Assembly: GCA_044226845.1 (NCBI GenBank)
Contig: JBGAGG010000001.1
Location: 432,558-496,557, forward strand
Length of the DNA stretch: 64,000 nt
Reading direction: 5' to 3'
Source: JAFDZO01 sp044226845
GTDB taxonomy: Bacteria; Bacteroidota; Ignavibacteria; Tepidaquicellales; Tepidaquicellaceae
Under the pieces are notes generated by a model, which had not been told where the DNA came from, ran no database searches, and saw nothing but the letters and a program-made list of their open reading frames with translations. Position numbers and translations under genes: made by a program. This document shows, one piece after another, positions 18,133 to 26,716 of this stretch. Every line of letters begins with the position of its first letter. The first letter of the stretch is position 1.

Positions 18133-19344
18133 TTAAGGCCAGCATTGTGTATTGTTAGTATGTGCATTATGAATAATCCACCCCGTTTTAATAGCGTTGC
18201 AGAAATTTGTATGACTCACATATGCATCAGTCAAATTCGCATTAGTCAAATTTGCATAAGTCAAATCTGCATAAGTCAAACCTCCATGACTAAAATCTGC
18301 AGAAATCAAATTTGCATGACTCAAATTTGCGTAATCCAATCTGCAATAAGTCATGCTTTTACTACTCAAATTTGCAGAAGTCAAATTTGCAGAAGTCAAA
18401 TTTGCAGAACTCAAATTATGTGCAGCAGTCAAATCTGTAGAACTCAAATTTGCATAACTCAAATTTGCATTTTGCAAATTTGCATAAGACAAAAATGATC
18501 TATACAAATTTGTATGACTCAAGTTTGCATTTTGCAAAAATGCATTATCCAATTGTACAGAACTCAAATTTGCATTAGTCAAATTTGCATTTTGCAAACT
18601 TGCACTAGACAAAAATGCACCACTCAAATTTGCATTAGTCAAATTTGCATTATCAAAATTTGCACCAGTCAAAAATGCACTACTCAAATTTGCATAACTT
18701 AAATTTGCATATCTCAAATTTGCAAATTTCAAATTTGCATAACTCAAATTGCAGTAAGAACATGAATTGGTTGTAAGTAGAGTATGTACAGCGTTAGAAT
18801 CAGCATAAACCTGCTGATTGCCGCCGCCTCTGCTTAACGCAGTATTCTTATCGGGCTGAAAGAAAATATTCTGATGAGTATCTCCGCCTGTGTATTCTAC
18901 AAGCGATCTTATTTTTATTATGTAATCTCCCTCAGGCAAAGTAACAGTTTGCATATTATTCACCGGGTCTAATTCACTTACAATATTCCCTGTCATTTTA
19001 TCTTTGATGGTTACAGTAAAGCGGCAGGAATCGCCTAATTTTACTGAATGCACTATAGTACTTGATAATCTGATACGAACAACATCTGTGCCTGTTGAAT
19101 CTGTATCAGGATGTGTTGTATCTATAGTTGAATGAAGATGCTCAAGATAAAGCAGTACCACCGAACCAGGTACTGCGTAAAAATTTGTGTCAATAAAATC
19201 TCTTTCAGTTAATGCAGGATACGTTACGGGTGCTGTTCCGGTACCTGTAGTTGTAACAGGATTGCTGCATCCCATAAATGTAACGGTATAAGCTATTACT
19301 GCAATTACTACAAAAGATATTAAAACTGAGCTAAGGGTTTTCAT
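18133..19344 (-). CDS. Pentapeptide-repeat lipoprotein
   Basis: A 403-aa protein. Residues 1-26 are a lipoprotein signal ending 'VTFMGC' (lipidated Cys26). About 27-195 are a beta-rich region. From about 200 to 385 there are some 35 pentapeptide repeats of the A(N/D)Lxx type (ANLSY, ANLTN, AFLSS), which fold as a right-handed quadrilateral beta-helix. A short Cys-containing tail ends the protein. At the DNA level the repeats form an almost perfect 15-base periodicity. Most bacterial pentapeptide proteins have no known function; the lipid anchor puts this one on an envelope membrane, which argues against a gyrase-inhibitor role. Confidence 0.9.
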   Translation of the reverse strand: MKTLSSVLISFVVIAVIAYTVTFMGCSNPVTTTGTGTAPVTYPALTERDFIDTNFYAVPGSVVLLYLEHLHSTIDTTHPDTDSTGTDVVRIRLSSTIVHSVKLGDSCRFTVTIKDKMTGNIVSELDPVNNMQTVTLPEGDYIIKIRSLVEYTGGDTHQNIFFQPDKNTALSRGGGNQQVYADSNAVHTLLTTNSCSYCNLSYANLKFANLRYANLSYANLSSAFLTGANFDNANLTNANLSGAFLSSASLQNANLTNANLSSVQLDNAFLQNANLSHTNLYRSFLSYANLQNANLSYANLSSTDLTAAHNLSSANLTSANLTSANLSSKSMTYCRLDYANLSHANLISADFSHGGLTYADLTYANLTNANLTDAYVSHTNFCNAIKTGWIIHNAHTNNTQCWP

Positions 19345-19610
19345 TTTTAACAGAGTTTAGTGAGTTTAAGAATTATACTTAACGCTTTACAAGAATAACT
19401 AATGCAGAAAGCATAATAAAGATTTTACCGGTAGAGATAAAACAGAACTGACAAACTAGAACAGACAGATTAGAACGGATAAATAAGAAATGTAAAAAAT
19501 CGGCAGGAACAAGTTTATCCTACTTTTTAAGTGGATGTATCAGCTAAGTTATATGTTTATATGTAAAAAAGATACGGGGAAAAGGTGGAGGGGCGTTTTG
19601 CCGCTTAAGT
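19345..19610. other. Intergenic region upstream of the pentapeptide gene
   Basis: AT-rich, with A-rich 'ACAGAACTGACAAACTAGAACAGACAGATTAGAAC' type sequence but no ORF, no clear promoter match and no hairpin. It presumably contains the promoter of the pentapeptide lipoprotein. The adjoining 19611-19717 contains a palindromic repeat cluster. Confidence 0.4.
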
Positions 19611-19717
19611 ATTGAGACGCATGTAATGCGTCTCTACGAAAATAATATAATACATCATGTAGAGGCACATTACACGTGTCTCTTAATATCAAGACGCATG
19701 TAATGCATCTCTACGAA
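19611..19717. repeat. Cluster of three palindromic repeat units (GAGACGCATgtaATGCGTCTC type)
   Basis: Unit 1 (19614-19634) is a perfect palindrome with 9-bp arms around GTA, followed by TACG. Unit 2 (19659-19682) is the same element inverted and degenerate. Unit 3 (19691-19715) is a direct copy with two changes. This resembles the short REP-like 'GTAGAGACGCATTACATGCGTCTC' elements dispersed in cyanobacteria and Bacteroidota. It lies immediately downstream of the adenine deaminase gene (-). Confidence 0.75.
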
Positions 19718-19724
19718 ATTGTGG

Positions 19725-21356
19725 TCAAAACTGCAGCGGAGTAAACTCAAACTTGCTTCCGTCAAATAATCCTTTATCACTTAATTTCAGTGCAGGAATA
19801 ACAAGCAGCGCCATGAATGAAAGCGTCATGTATGGCGCATACATCTGTGTGCCGAGCTCCTTAGCGAGCTTATCAATTTCCGTATACTTATCAGCAACAG
19901 TATAGCCGTCTTCATTCGACATTATTCCCGCAACAGGTAAGCCAAGCACTTCAGTGCTTCCATGCTGCGATACCGATACACCGCCCTTATGCTTTATTAT
20001 TCCGTTCACTGCATTGCAGATATCTTCATCTGTAACACCTACAGCTATAATATTATGCGAGTCATGCGCAACGCAAGATGCAATCGCGCCCTTTTTCAAA
20101 CCGAAATTTTTTATGAATGCAACTGCAGGGGGTGTGTTGCCGTATCGCTCAACAACAACAAGCTTCAATACATCTTTTTCAACATCCGATATTAAATAAC
20201 CGTCCTCTGACTTTGCAGGATAATGAAGTTCATTCGTAATTAGCTGTCCTTCATTCGCTTCTATCACTCTTATATTTTCTTTTTCAGCTTTTACTAAAAA
20301 ATCATTGGGAGTTTTATACTCAGTATTAAAATTATTTACAATTGTCGAAGGTACTCTTTCAATTAAAGTCTTGCCTTTATCGGCAACAAGCTTGCCGTTT
20401 ATATAGGTCTGTAAAACTTTGAATGATTTCAGATCCTCAACAACTGCAAAGTCAGCAAAGTCGCCGACTTGTAACAATCCCACTTGCAAATTATAATGCT
20501 TCACGGGATTTACACATGCGCACTGAAGCACTTTCATTACATCGTATCCCTTTGCAACTGAGCGCGCTGCAATCTGATTTACATGCCCTACGACTAAATC
20601 ATTCGGATGCTTATCATCACTGCAGAACATTGTTTTATCCGTATGCGAATCAATCAGCGTATGAAGCGCTTCATAATTTTTTGCAGCGGAGCCTTCACGG
20701 ATAATTATTTTCATTCCGTATTTTAACTTATCCAGAGCTTCATCTAATGTAAAACACTCATGGTCAGTTGATATTCCTGCATCTATATATTTTTTTGCAT
20801 CTTCACCGCGCAGCCCGGGAGCGTGTCCGTCAATTGGCTTACCGAACTCTTTTGCGATTGCAATTTTTTCCATCACTTCTTTGTCGCCGTAAAGCACTCC
20901 CGGAAAGTTCATCATCTCGCTCATGTAAACAAGATTATCTTCAGCAAATAATTTACGAATGTCATCGGGAGTTATATGCGCACCCGCAGTTTCAAAAGTA
21001 GTTGCAGGCACACAGGGTGATGCGCCGAAATAAAATTTGAACGGCACAAGCTTTCCGTTAGCAATCATATACCGCACGCCGTCAATGCCGAGCACATTTC
21101 CGATCTCATGTGGGTCGGAGACGGTTGCAACTGTTCCCTGCACAACTGCAAGCCGTGCAAACTCCGATGGGATTAGCATCGAGCTCTCTACGTGAACGTG
21201 AGCATCTACAAATCCGGGAATGATATAATTGTTATATTTTTCGTTGGGAGTTTCTATAATTGATTCTATTTTTTCGCCGGAAACGTTTATCGTTCCGGGG
21301 AAAATTTTATTGTTAACAACATCGACAATATTGCCTGATATGGAAAAGTTTTGCAT
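19725..21356 (-). CDS. ade: Adenine deaminase (AdeC type)
   Basis: A 543-aa amidohydrolase converting adenine to hypoxanthine and ammonia in purine salvage. 'IPGFVDAHVHVESSM' near residue 50 is the metal-binding HxH motif with the AdeC-specific ESS. 'HEIGNVLG', 'DGHAPGLRG', 'DHECFTLDEA' and 'FCSDDKHPNDL' follow, with the last carrying the catalytic Asp. The C-terminal third is the AdeC domain ('SCVAHDSHNIIAVGVTDEDI'). Normal length. Monocistronic, cytoplasmic. Confidence 0.93.
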   Translation of the reverse strand: MQNFSISGNIVDVVNNKIFPGTINVSGEKIESIIETPNEKYNNYIIPGFVDAHVHVESSMLIPSEFARLAVVQGTVATVSDPHEIGNVLGIDGVRYMIANGKLVPFKFYFGASPCVPATTFETAGAHITPDDIRKLFAEDNLVYMSEMMNFPGVLYGDKEVMEKIAIAKEFGKPIDGHAPGLRGEDAKKYIDAGISTDHECFTLDEALDKLKYGMKIIIREGSAAKNYEALHTLIDSHTDKTMFCSDDKHPNDLVVGHVNQIAARSVAKGYDVMKVLQCACVNPVKHYNLQVGLLQVGDFADFAVVEDLKSFKVLQTYINGKLVADKGKTLIERVPSTIVNNFNTEYKTPNDFLVKAEKENIRVIEANEGQLITNELHYPAKSEDGYLISDVEKDVLKLVVVERYGNTPPAVAFIKNFGLKKGAIASCVAHDSHNIIAVGVTDEDICNAVNGIIKHKGGVSVSQHGSTEVLGLPVAGIMSNEDGYTVADKYTEIDKLAKELGTQMYAPYMTLSFMALLVIPALKLSDKGLFDGSKFEFTPLQF

Positions 21357-21432
21357 AAGTGTTTTTGATTATATTTAGAAATAGTTATAAAGGATAAATT
21401 TTTAAAGTTAAAATTTAATACTCACAATAAAC

Positions 21433-21461
21433 ATTCCCCATCTTGAAGAATGGGGTTACTG
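21433..21461. repeat. CCCCAT...ATGGGG hairpin repeat
   Basis: CCCCATCTTGAAGAATGGGG, followed by TTACTGA. The stem plus GGGGTTACTGA tail is shared with the perfect 14-bp hairpin at 35265-35297, so the two look like members of one short dispersed repeat. It lies between divergent ade and lnt, and no gene overlaps it. Confidence 0.5.
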
Positions 21462-21596
21462 AGAAAATTATTTTTTATAAGAATTCCAATTAGCACTTCC
21501 CCCCACAAATTTTTCAATCCCTTCTTATCAATTTATAATTTAATTTAAAAAAGTTTATGGATTCCCGCTTCCGTAACAGCTAATGTTTTTGCGGGA

Positions 21597-23288
21597 ATGA
21601 AAAAGAATTTCTTGAAAAATTTCCTTAATAAATTTACGAACAGATTTAAAACTTCGGACTTCTGGTTCAGAGTGATTTGCGGAGTTTGCTTCGGGCTTGC
21701 CTTTCCGCCCGTTAACTTTTATCCTCTGATATACATCGGCATAGTACTTCTTATTAAAGAAATAATTACTTGTAAAAATTATAATGAAGTTCTCAGAAAA
21801 ACCTATGCAATTTTTTTCTGGTTCAATCTTGTAGCTGTATCATGGTTATGGCTTAGCGGAATGCGTCAGAATGCCGACAGATTTTTAATCATTGCCGGGC
21901 TTCTTACGCTCTTTGCGCATCCCATTTTTTTTTGGCTGCCCTCTGCAGCTTTTTACAAAGTCTACCGCTCGTTAAAAAATTTCCGTAATAAATATTTATA
22001 TCTAATTTCATTTCCCTTTATATGGGTTGCCTTCGAGTATCTGCACACACTAACACAGTTCAGTTTTCCATGGCTTGTATTCGGCAATACGCAGACATAT
22101 AATCTTTCAAAGATACAGTTTATTGAATATACGGGAGTATACGGTCTTACATTCTGGATTTGTATCATAGGCATAATGCTTTTTTATTTTGTTGAAGAGC
22201 AGCGCAAAGCAAGCTGGAGAAATTTTACAACGCAGACCAACCTGTTAATAATCTCTATAATTATTGTTTATCTTGCGCCTGATGCTTATACATTTGTTAT
22301 GAACAGTCCATCCAAGTATTCAAATGCTTTTACTGACGGAGAAATAAATGTCGGAGTAATTCAGCCGAACTCTGACCCCTGGGAAAAGTGGGGAGGCAAA
22401 CAGATGCAGGTTGTGAATGAATATGTTGATATGATAAAAGAACTGAAAGAAAAAAATCCGCAGCTGCAGTTAATTGTTTTACCTGAGACTGCAATTACTT
22501 TTCCTATACTTCAAAGTAGCTACTACGAAAAGTATATGAAATTTAAAAACTTTGTCGATTCAACCAATGTGCCTGTGTTAGTTGGCTTTCCTTATTACCA
22601 TGTTTATAAAGACTCCTTAAGTGCTCCTGTTGATGCAAAGCAGAGTGGCAGCGGGAAATATTATGATACATTCAATGCAGCAGCATTATTTGAAAAAAAT
22701 AAAAATCAGGAAGAATTTCAGATTTACAAAAAAAATAAATTAGTTATCGGCGGAGAGAGGATTCCTTATCAGGAAACTCTTTCCTTCTTAAAAGATTTTG
22801 TAACGTGGGGAGTCGGCATCAGCCAGTGGCAGATAGGCAAGGATACAATCAATTTTACACTGGAGAACGGAGTGCAGTTTAATACGGCAATCTGTTATGA
22901 ATCGGTATACCCGGGATACTTTGCAACATTCGTAAGAAAAGGCGCAGACTTCTGTACTATTATTACAAACGATGCATGGTGGGGGAAATTATTCGGCACG
23001 TATCAGCATAATCAGTTTGCAATTCTGCGCGCAGTTGAAAACAGAAGATGGATTGCAAGAAGCGCAAATACGGGAATATCGGATTTCATAGATCCTTACG
23101 GAAATAAATACGATGAGACAGATATAAATGTAAGGGCTTCATTCGCAGGAAAGATAGGGATAATAAAAGAGAAAACTTTTTATACTGAGCATGGTGACTG
23201 GTTCAGCATAATATGCTTATGGACAAGCGTAGGAATTTTAGCAGCAAGTTTTATATCAGGCTTTATAAAACAAAAAAGCCGCAGCTAA
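21597..23288 (+). CDS. lnt: Apolipoprotein N-acyltransferase
   Basis: A 563-aa protein that N-acylates the lipidated cysteine of apolipoproteins in the inner membrane. The N-terminal ~235 residues hold about seven membrane segments. The rest is a nitrilase-type CN-hydrolase domain with the catalytic triad Glu297 (VLPETA), Lys379 (YKKNKLV) and Cys433 (AICYES). 'LAFPPVNFYPL' and 'QFSFPWLVFGN' are typical Lnt motifs. The last codons form the 5' arm of a terminator. Several lipoproteins in this window are plausible substrates. Confidence 0.93.
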   Translation: MKKNFLKNFLNKFTNRFKTSDFWFRVICGVCFGLAFPPVNFYPLIYIGIVLLIKEIITCKNYNEVLRKTYAIFFWFNLVAVSWLWLSGMRQNADRFLIIAGLLTLFAHPIFFWLPSAAFYKVYRSLKNFRNKYLYLISFPFIWVAFEYLHTLTQFSFPWLVFGNTQTYNLSKIQFIEYTGVYGLTFWICIIGIMLFYFVEEQRKASWRNFTTQTNLLIISIIIVYLAPDAYTFVMNSPSKYSNAFTDGEINVGVIQPNSDPWEKWGGKQMQVVNEYVDMIKELKEKNPQLQLIVLPETAITFPILQSSYYEKYMKFKNFVDSTNVPVLVGFPYYHVYKDSLSAPVDAKQSGSGKYYDTFNAAALFEKNKNQEEFQIYKKNKLVIGGERIPYQETLSFLKDFVTWGVGISQWQIGKDTINFTLENGVQFNTAICYESVYPGYFATFVRKGADFCTIITNDAWWGKLFGTYQHNQFAILRAVENRRWIARSANTGISDFIDPYGNKYDETDINVRASFAGKIGIIKEKTFYTEHGDWFSIICLWTSVGILAASFISGFIKQKSRS

Positions 23289-23306
23289 CCCACTACGGCT
23301 TTTTTG
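23272..23306. terminator. Bidirectional terminator overlapping the lnt 3' end
   Basis: AAAAAAGCCG (23272-23281, inside the last lnt codons) pairs with CGGCTTTTTT (23296-23305). Runs of A and T on both sides let it work for lnt (+) and for the leftward HU/SPOR operon (-). Confidence 0.85.
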
Positions 23307-23329
23307 GTGGAACTAATTTAAAACAATTT

Positions 23330-23461
23330 TTAGACTGCTTCTACCAGTATACTGGGACCATTTACTACAGGTTTTTCAGTTTTGTGCAATTTGAATTTTA
23401 ATAATATTGGTACTATTGCTACTGCCAAAACTGCTATTCCTTTTAACGATAAGTATTTCAT
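23330..23461 (-). CDS. Small membrane protein (43 aa), hypothetical
   Basis: An ATG at 23459-23461 opens a 43-codon frame ending TAA at 23330-23332. The sequence begins 'MKYLSLKGIAVLAVAIVPI', a short positively charged start and one hydrophobic segment, then a polar tail 'KFKLHKTEKPVVNG'. It starts 18 bases after the stop of the HU-SPOR gene and sits between that gene and a terminator, so it could be the last gene of that operon. No family recognised. Too short to be certain that it is translated. Confidence 0.4.
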   Translation of the reverse strand: MKYLSLKGIAVLAVAIVPILLKFKLHKTEKPVVNGPSILVEAV

Positions 23462-23479
23462 AACTTTATTAGATTAAAA

Positions 23480-26116
23480 TTAGAACTTCTCTGAATAATT
23501 TTTTGCTTCTTCCAGAGTAGCGAATGAACCTATTCTTACTCTGAAAAATGTTGTGCTGCCTTTTTCAAGCTCTTCAATTCTTACATTCTCAACTTTTTTA
23601 TCAGTTAAAGATTTGCTTTTTTCTATTGCAGATTCTTTATCATTGAATGAGCCTGCCTGTATTGTATATCCTTTTTCAGTTTCAAAAAATACTTTGTCTT
23701 TTCCGTTATCGTAAAAATATTTTTCATTCTTTACATCGTTTACTTTTACAAGTCCGTAGTTGTTTTCTTTTTTGGCAAGTTTTTCTTTGCCCATAATTCC
23801 GGAGTTGAAGATTGCAAAGAATAAAAGACCAAGAGCGATTACGATGATTATCACAATAATAAAAATGCTCGACTTTGATTCTTTATGAAGACCGTTATCT
23901 TCAAGCACCTGATTTATTGTAGATGAGCCGTTGCCGTTCTTTCCGTTGCCGTTTGCATACGGTTTCAGCGGATTTCCGTTTGTATAAATTTTTGATGTTC
24001 TAACGTCATGTTCTGTTCCGCTTTCTGTAAGTCCGGGACCGTACATATCCTTTAGGTTTGCAGTATCTTGCAGCCCGTGTCCGTTTGTATCGGTAAGATT
24101 GTGACCGTTTGTGTCTTTTAAATTGTGTCCGTTTGTATCTTTTAAGTTATGTCCGTTAGTTTCATTTGCTTCATGCATGTCACGGATCTGTTTCATATCA
24201 TCGGCATGCTCTTTCTCTTCTTTGCTCTGATTCTTTTGCTCGAATATATCGTTGAAGCTTGTTGCGCTGGAATAGATATCACTTATAGAAGGAATCGGAG
24301 CTTCTTTGTTTTCTTCTACAGGCGGCTGAATTGTCTCAGCAGGCTTTTCGCTTTTTACAATTTCATTATGAAGATTTTTAACTTCTTCTCTAATTATCGG
24401 AGTCTCTTTCGGTTCTTCTTTCTTTATATTTTCAGAAGTAAGAATCGAGTTAAAGATAGAAGATAATGCTGTTGAAAGCTGCGCTTCTTCATCCTGAGGA
24501 ACAACCGGTTTAATTATTTCAGGTTCCGGTTCTTTTTGCGCTTCTATTATTGCCTGTTTCTCTTCTTCCTCTACTTCTTTTATTTTTGTAGCTTCAGTTC
24601 TGAACTCTTCAATTAATGAATCTACTTTTTTATGAAGCTCGGAATCAGTGATTTCACCTACTAAAGGTGTATCCGGTAATTTTTTATCTTCTGCTATTTC
24701 AGAAATTACTTCCTCATGTTTTTCTTCTTCATGCTTTTCTTCTACATGCTTTTCTTCTAACGGAGAAATTTTATCTTCGATAATCTCAGATATTGTCTCT
24801 TCAGGTTTCTCTTCTGTTTTGATGAAAAAACTATCCGTTATATCTTCAGTCTTTACTTCAGGAATTTGCTCAACAATATCTTCTTCGATTACATCTTCTT
24901 CATCTGAAGCACCTAAAGTTTTTAATAGGTCATCAATATTGCTTGTAGAAGGATCTTTTGCCTTTGGAGCTTTTTTTACCGGTGCTTTTATTATCTCTGC
25001 AAGTCTTTCTTCGATTTTCTTTTCGATTGCAGGAGCATCGAGCGATTCTTCTATTGGCTTCGTGAAATCTTCAACAGGTTTAACAAAATCTTCTATAGGG
25101 GCTGAAGGTGTAAATACATCTTCAGGCGATACAAAAACGGGTTTTATTGTTTCTTCTACCGGTTTTGCTTTGTCAGTATAATCAGATTCAACAACTAAAT
25201 TTCCTAAATCAGGAACCGTTGTTTTTTCTTCTGCTTCAATTATCTTTTCTTCTGTAACAGGCTCAACCGTAGCTATAAGTTCAGGTTCAGCTTGCTTTTC
25301 TATTACAGGAGGAACAACGTCTATCGGCGGCAGCTCAATTTTTTCAATTGGCTTTTCCTGCTGTTTCTCTTCTTTTACTTCAGTTCTTGTTTCAACTTTT
25401 GTTTCTGTAGTTGTTGCAGCTTTTCTTGCTTCAGATTCTTTGAACTTTGCTTCAAGCTCTTTTATTTTTGCTTCAAGCGAAGAGATGGAAGCTTTGTATT
25501 CTTCATCTTTTGCTTTATCTTCTTCTGCTCGTTTTACATAGTCTGCTTTAGGCGGAACGATCTCCGTCTTTGCTTTAGGTGTTTCACCGAGTTTCTCATC
25601 TTCAAAGAATTTCTTTATTACATTTATGAACGCTTCTATTTTTCTTACACGCTGCTCTAAATCACTTAACCCTGCACTTTTGTTATTAGCAGATGTTAAA
25701 TTTACCTGCTCTTCTATAAAATCTTTTTCTTCTTCTGAATATCTGTCGAATACTTCTGTTGATTCAACAGGCGCTTCTTCTCTGTAAATATTTTCTTCGC
25801 CTAAAGAGAGAATTCTTTCCTTGTTAATATTTCTTTCAATATCTCTGAAAAGAATTTTAGCAAGATTATTGTAGTTATAGTTAACTTCCGTTGCGAGTTT
25901 CTTTGAAGGGGAGAATTTCACGGAATTAACTTTACCTCCGTCAGTGCCGGTTCTTTCAATTACATTGAATTTGCCGAAATCTGAAATGTTCAAGTTTTTG
26001 CTCTTGCGGAAAGAGCCTTCAATGTATTGGAATACATTCTCGTAAAACTGAATGGACTCCAGCTCACTTATCTTAAACTCCTCGGAGATGCTCCTTATTA
26101 TCTGCTCTTTAGTCAT
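23480..26116 (-). CDS. HU-like DNA-binding, transmembrane and SPOR domain fusion protein
   Basis: An 878-aa protein. Residues about 1-100 are an HU/IHF-like domain ('ISDFGKFNVIERTGTDGGKVNSVKFSPSKKLATEVN'). About 145-245 are coiled-coil. About 250-740 are Glu/Pro/Lys-rich and disordered, including four DTNGHNL(K/T) 8-residue repeats at about 650-683. About 750-773 is one TM helix ('FIIVIIIVIALGLLFFAIF'). About 810-878 is a SPOR domain, which binds denuded septal peptidoglycan. HU and SPOR on opposite sides of the membrane suggest a link between nucleoid and division site; HU-SPOR proteins occur in Bacteroidetes, but function is inferred. Its ATG overlaps the preceding HU stop by 4 bases. Confidence 0.88.
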   Translation of the reverse strand: MTKEQIIRSISEEFKISELESIQFYENVFQYIEGSFRKSKNLNISDFGKFNVIERTGTDGGKVNSVKFSPSKKLATEVNYNYNNLAKILFRDIERNINKERILSLGEENIYREEAPVESTEVFDRYSEEEKDFIEEQVNLTSANNKSAGLSDLEQRVRKIEAFINVIKKFFEDEKLGETPKAKTEIVPPKADYVKRAEEDKAKDEEYKASISSLEAKIKELEAKFKESEARKAATTTETKVETRTEVKEEKQQEKPIEKIELPPIDVVPPVIEKQAEPELIATVEPVTEEKIIEAEEKTTVPDLGNLVVESDYTDKAKPVEETIKPVFVSPEDVFTPSAPIEDFVKPVEDFTKPIEESLDAPAIEKKIEERLAEIIKAPVKKAPKAKDPSTSNIDDLLKTLGASDEEDVIEEDIVEQIPEVKTEDITDSFFIKTEEKPEETISEIIEDKISPLEEKHVEEKHEEEKHEEVISEIAEDKKLPDTPLVGEITDSELHKKVDSLIEEFRTEATKIKEVEEEEKQAIIEAQKEPEPEIIKPVVPQDEEAQLSTALSSIFNSILTSENIKKEEPKETPIIREEVKNLHNEIVKSEKPAETIQPPVEENKEAPIPSISDIYSSATSFNDIFEQKNQSKEEKEHADDMKQIRDMHEANETNGHNLKDTNGHNLKDTNGHNLTDTNGHGLQDTANLKDMYGPGLTESGTEHDVRTSKIYTNGNPLKPYANGNGKNGNGSSTINQVLEDNGLHKESKSSIFIIVIIIVIALGLLFFAIFNSGIMGKEKLAKKENNYGLVKVNDVKNEKYFYDNGKDKVFFETEKGYTIQAGSFNDKESAIEKSKSLTDKKVENVRIEELEKGSTTFFRVRIGSFATLEEAKNYSEKF
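24062..24165 (-). repeat. 24-bp tandem repeat coding DTNGHNLK
   Basis: Four near-identical 24-base units inside the linker of the HU-SPOR gene encode DTNGHNLK, DTNGHNLK, DTNGHNLT and DTNGHGLQ. Such repeats vary in copy number by slippage and lengthen or shorten the cytoplasmic linker without changing frame. Confidence 0.8.
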
Positions 26117-26391
26117 TTTTTATTTATTATGTCTAATAAATTTTGTGATGGAGTAAAACTTATAAAATCTTTCGGCGGCAGAAGCACTTCCTGGTTCTCT
26201 TTTGTATTCATTATCTTCATGCTTTCTCTGTGCTCTACCTTGAATTCTCCGAAATTATCCACGGAAAACTCTTTATCCTTTACCAGGGATTCCTTTATTA
26301 ACTCGAATATTCTGTCGAATATCAGCTCGCTTCTGTGACGGCTAAAGCTGCTGGAGTTTGCCACTTTGCTTACTAAAGAATCTTTATTCAT
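26113..26391 (-). CDS. HU/IHF-family DNA-binding protein
   Basis: A 92-aa protein of standard HU length. The N-terminal helices 'LVSKVANSSSFSRHRSELIFDRIFELIKESL' and the beta saddle 'FSVDNFGEFKVEHRESM' match the fold. The DNA-binding arm tip normally carrying RNP is replaced by 'TKENQEVLLPPK', so this is a divergent member. It overlaps the HU-SPOR gene by 4 bases (ATGA) and is itself overlapped by the micro-ORF upstream, showing translational coupling of the operon. Confidence 0.85.
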   Translation of the reverse strand: MNKDSLVSKVANSSSFSRHRSELIFDRIFELIKESLVKDKEFSVDNFGEFKVEHRESMKIMNTKENQEVLLPPKDFISFTPSQNLLDIINKK

Positions 26392-26573
26392 TTTTTATAA
26401 ATGTGAGTTAATTTTTTCAGCATCGACTCAATATAAAGCTTGTTTATTGTTCCTGATAAAATTCTGATCTGCTGAATGTTAATTTTCAGTTTCTCATTAT
26501 TCGGTAAATCGTTAAATGTGGTATTTTGTGTTCTCATATTGTTTTTGAAACTATCGGTAAAAACCTCGTTCAA
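26388..26573 (-). CDS. Small hypothetical protein coupled to HU gene
   Basis: Up to 61 aa from the ATG at 26573, or 49 aa from the in-frame ATG at 26537. Its stop overlaps the HU start by 4 bases, the same arrangement as the next junction, which argues that it is a real first gene of the operon. The sequence is Lys/Asn/Ile-rich and helical ('NEKLKINIQQIRILSGTINKLYIESMLKKL'). It could be a small DNA-binding or regulatory partner. No family recognised. Confidence 0.55.
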   Translation of the reverse strand: MNEVFTDSFKNNMRTQNTTFNDLPNNEKLKINIQQIRILSGTINKLYIESMLKKLTHIYKK

Positions 26574-26716
26574 ATTCTGATATTATATAAAATTAAGTAT
26601 TATCCTAAATATTAAAGCCATTGTTATGCCAAATGTTACTTACGTATTTCAGCGTATCTCTATCATTTATGAACAGCTGACGACATATATCAATATAGCG
26701 TGACATTGCTGGCTGT

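Noticed and set aside
18121..18702. Long plus-strand ORFs rich in Ile-Cys-Gln opposite the pentapeptide gene
   Set aside because: They are antisense shadows of the 15-base coding periodicity on the minus strand; no promoter or ribosome-binding site supports them.
18200..18760. CRISPR-like short regular repeats
   Set aside because: Period is 15 bases, repeats are contiguous without unique spacers, and they encode pentapeptide repeats. Not a CRISPR array.
24648..25181. Ser-rich 177-codon plus-strand ORF
   Set aside because: Antisense to the Glu/Lys-rich linker of the HU-SPOR gene; the composition is a mirror of that linker.
26027..26338. Plus-strand ORF opposite the HU genes
   Set aside because: Antisense to two well-supported overlapping genes, with no start signal.
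26637..26714. 25-codon plus-strand frame between the HU operon and the HTH gene
   Set aside because: Too short, no promoter, no paralogue; chance frame.
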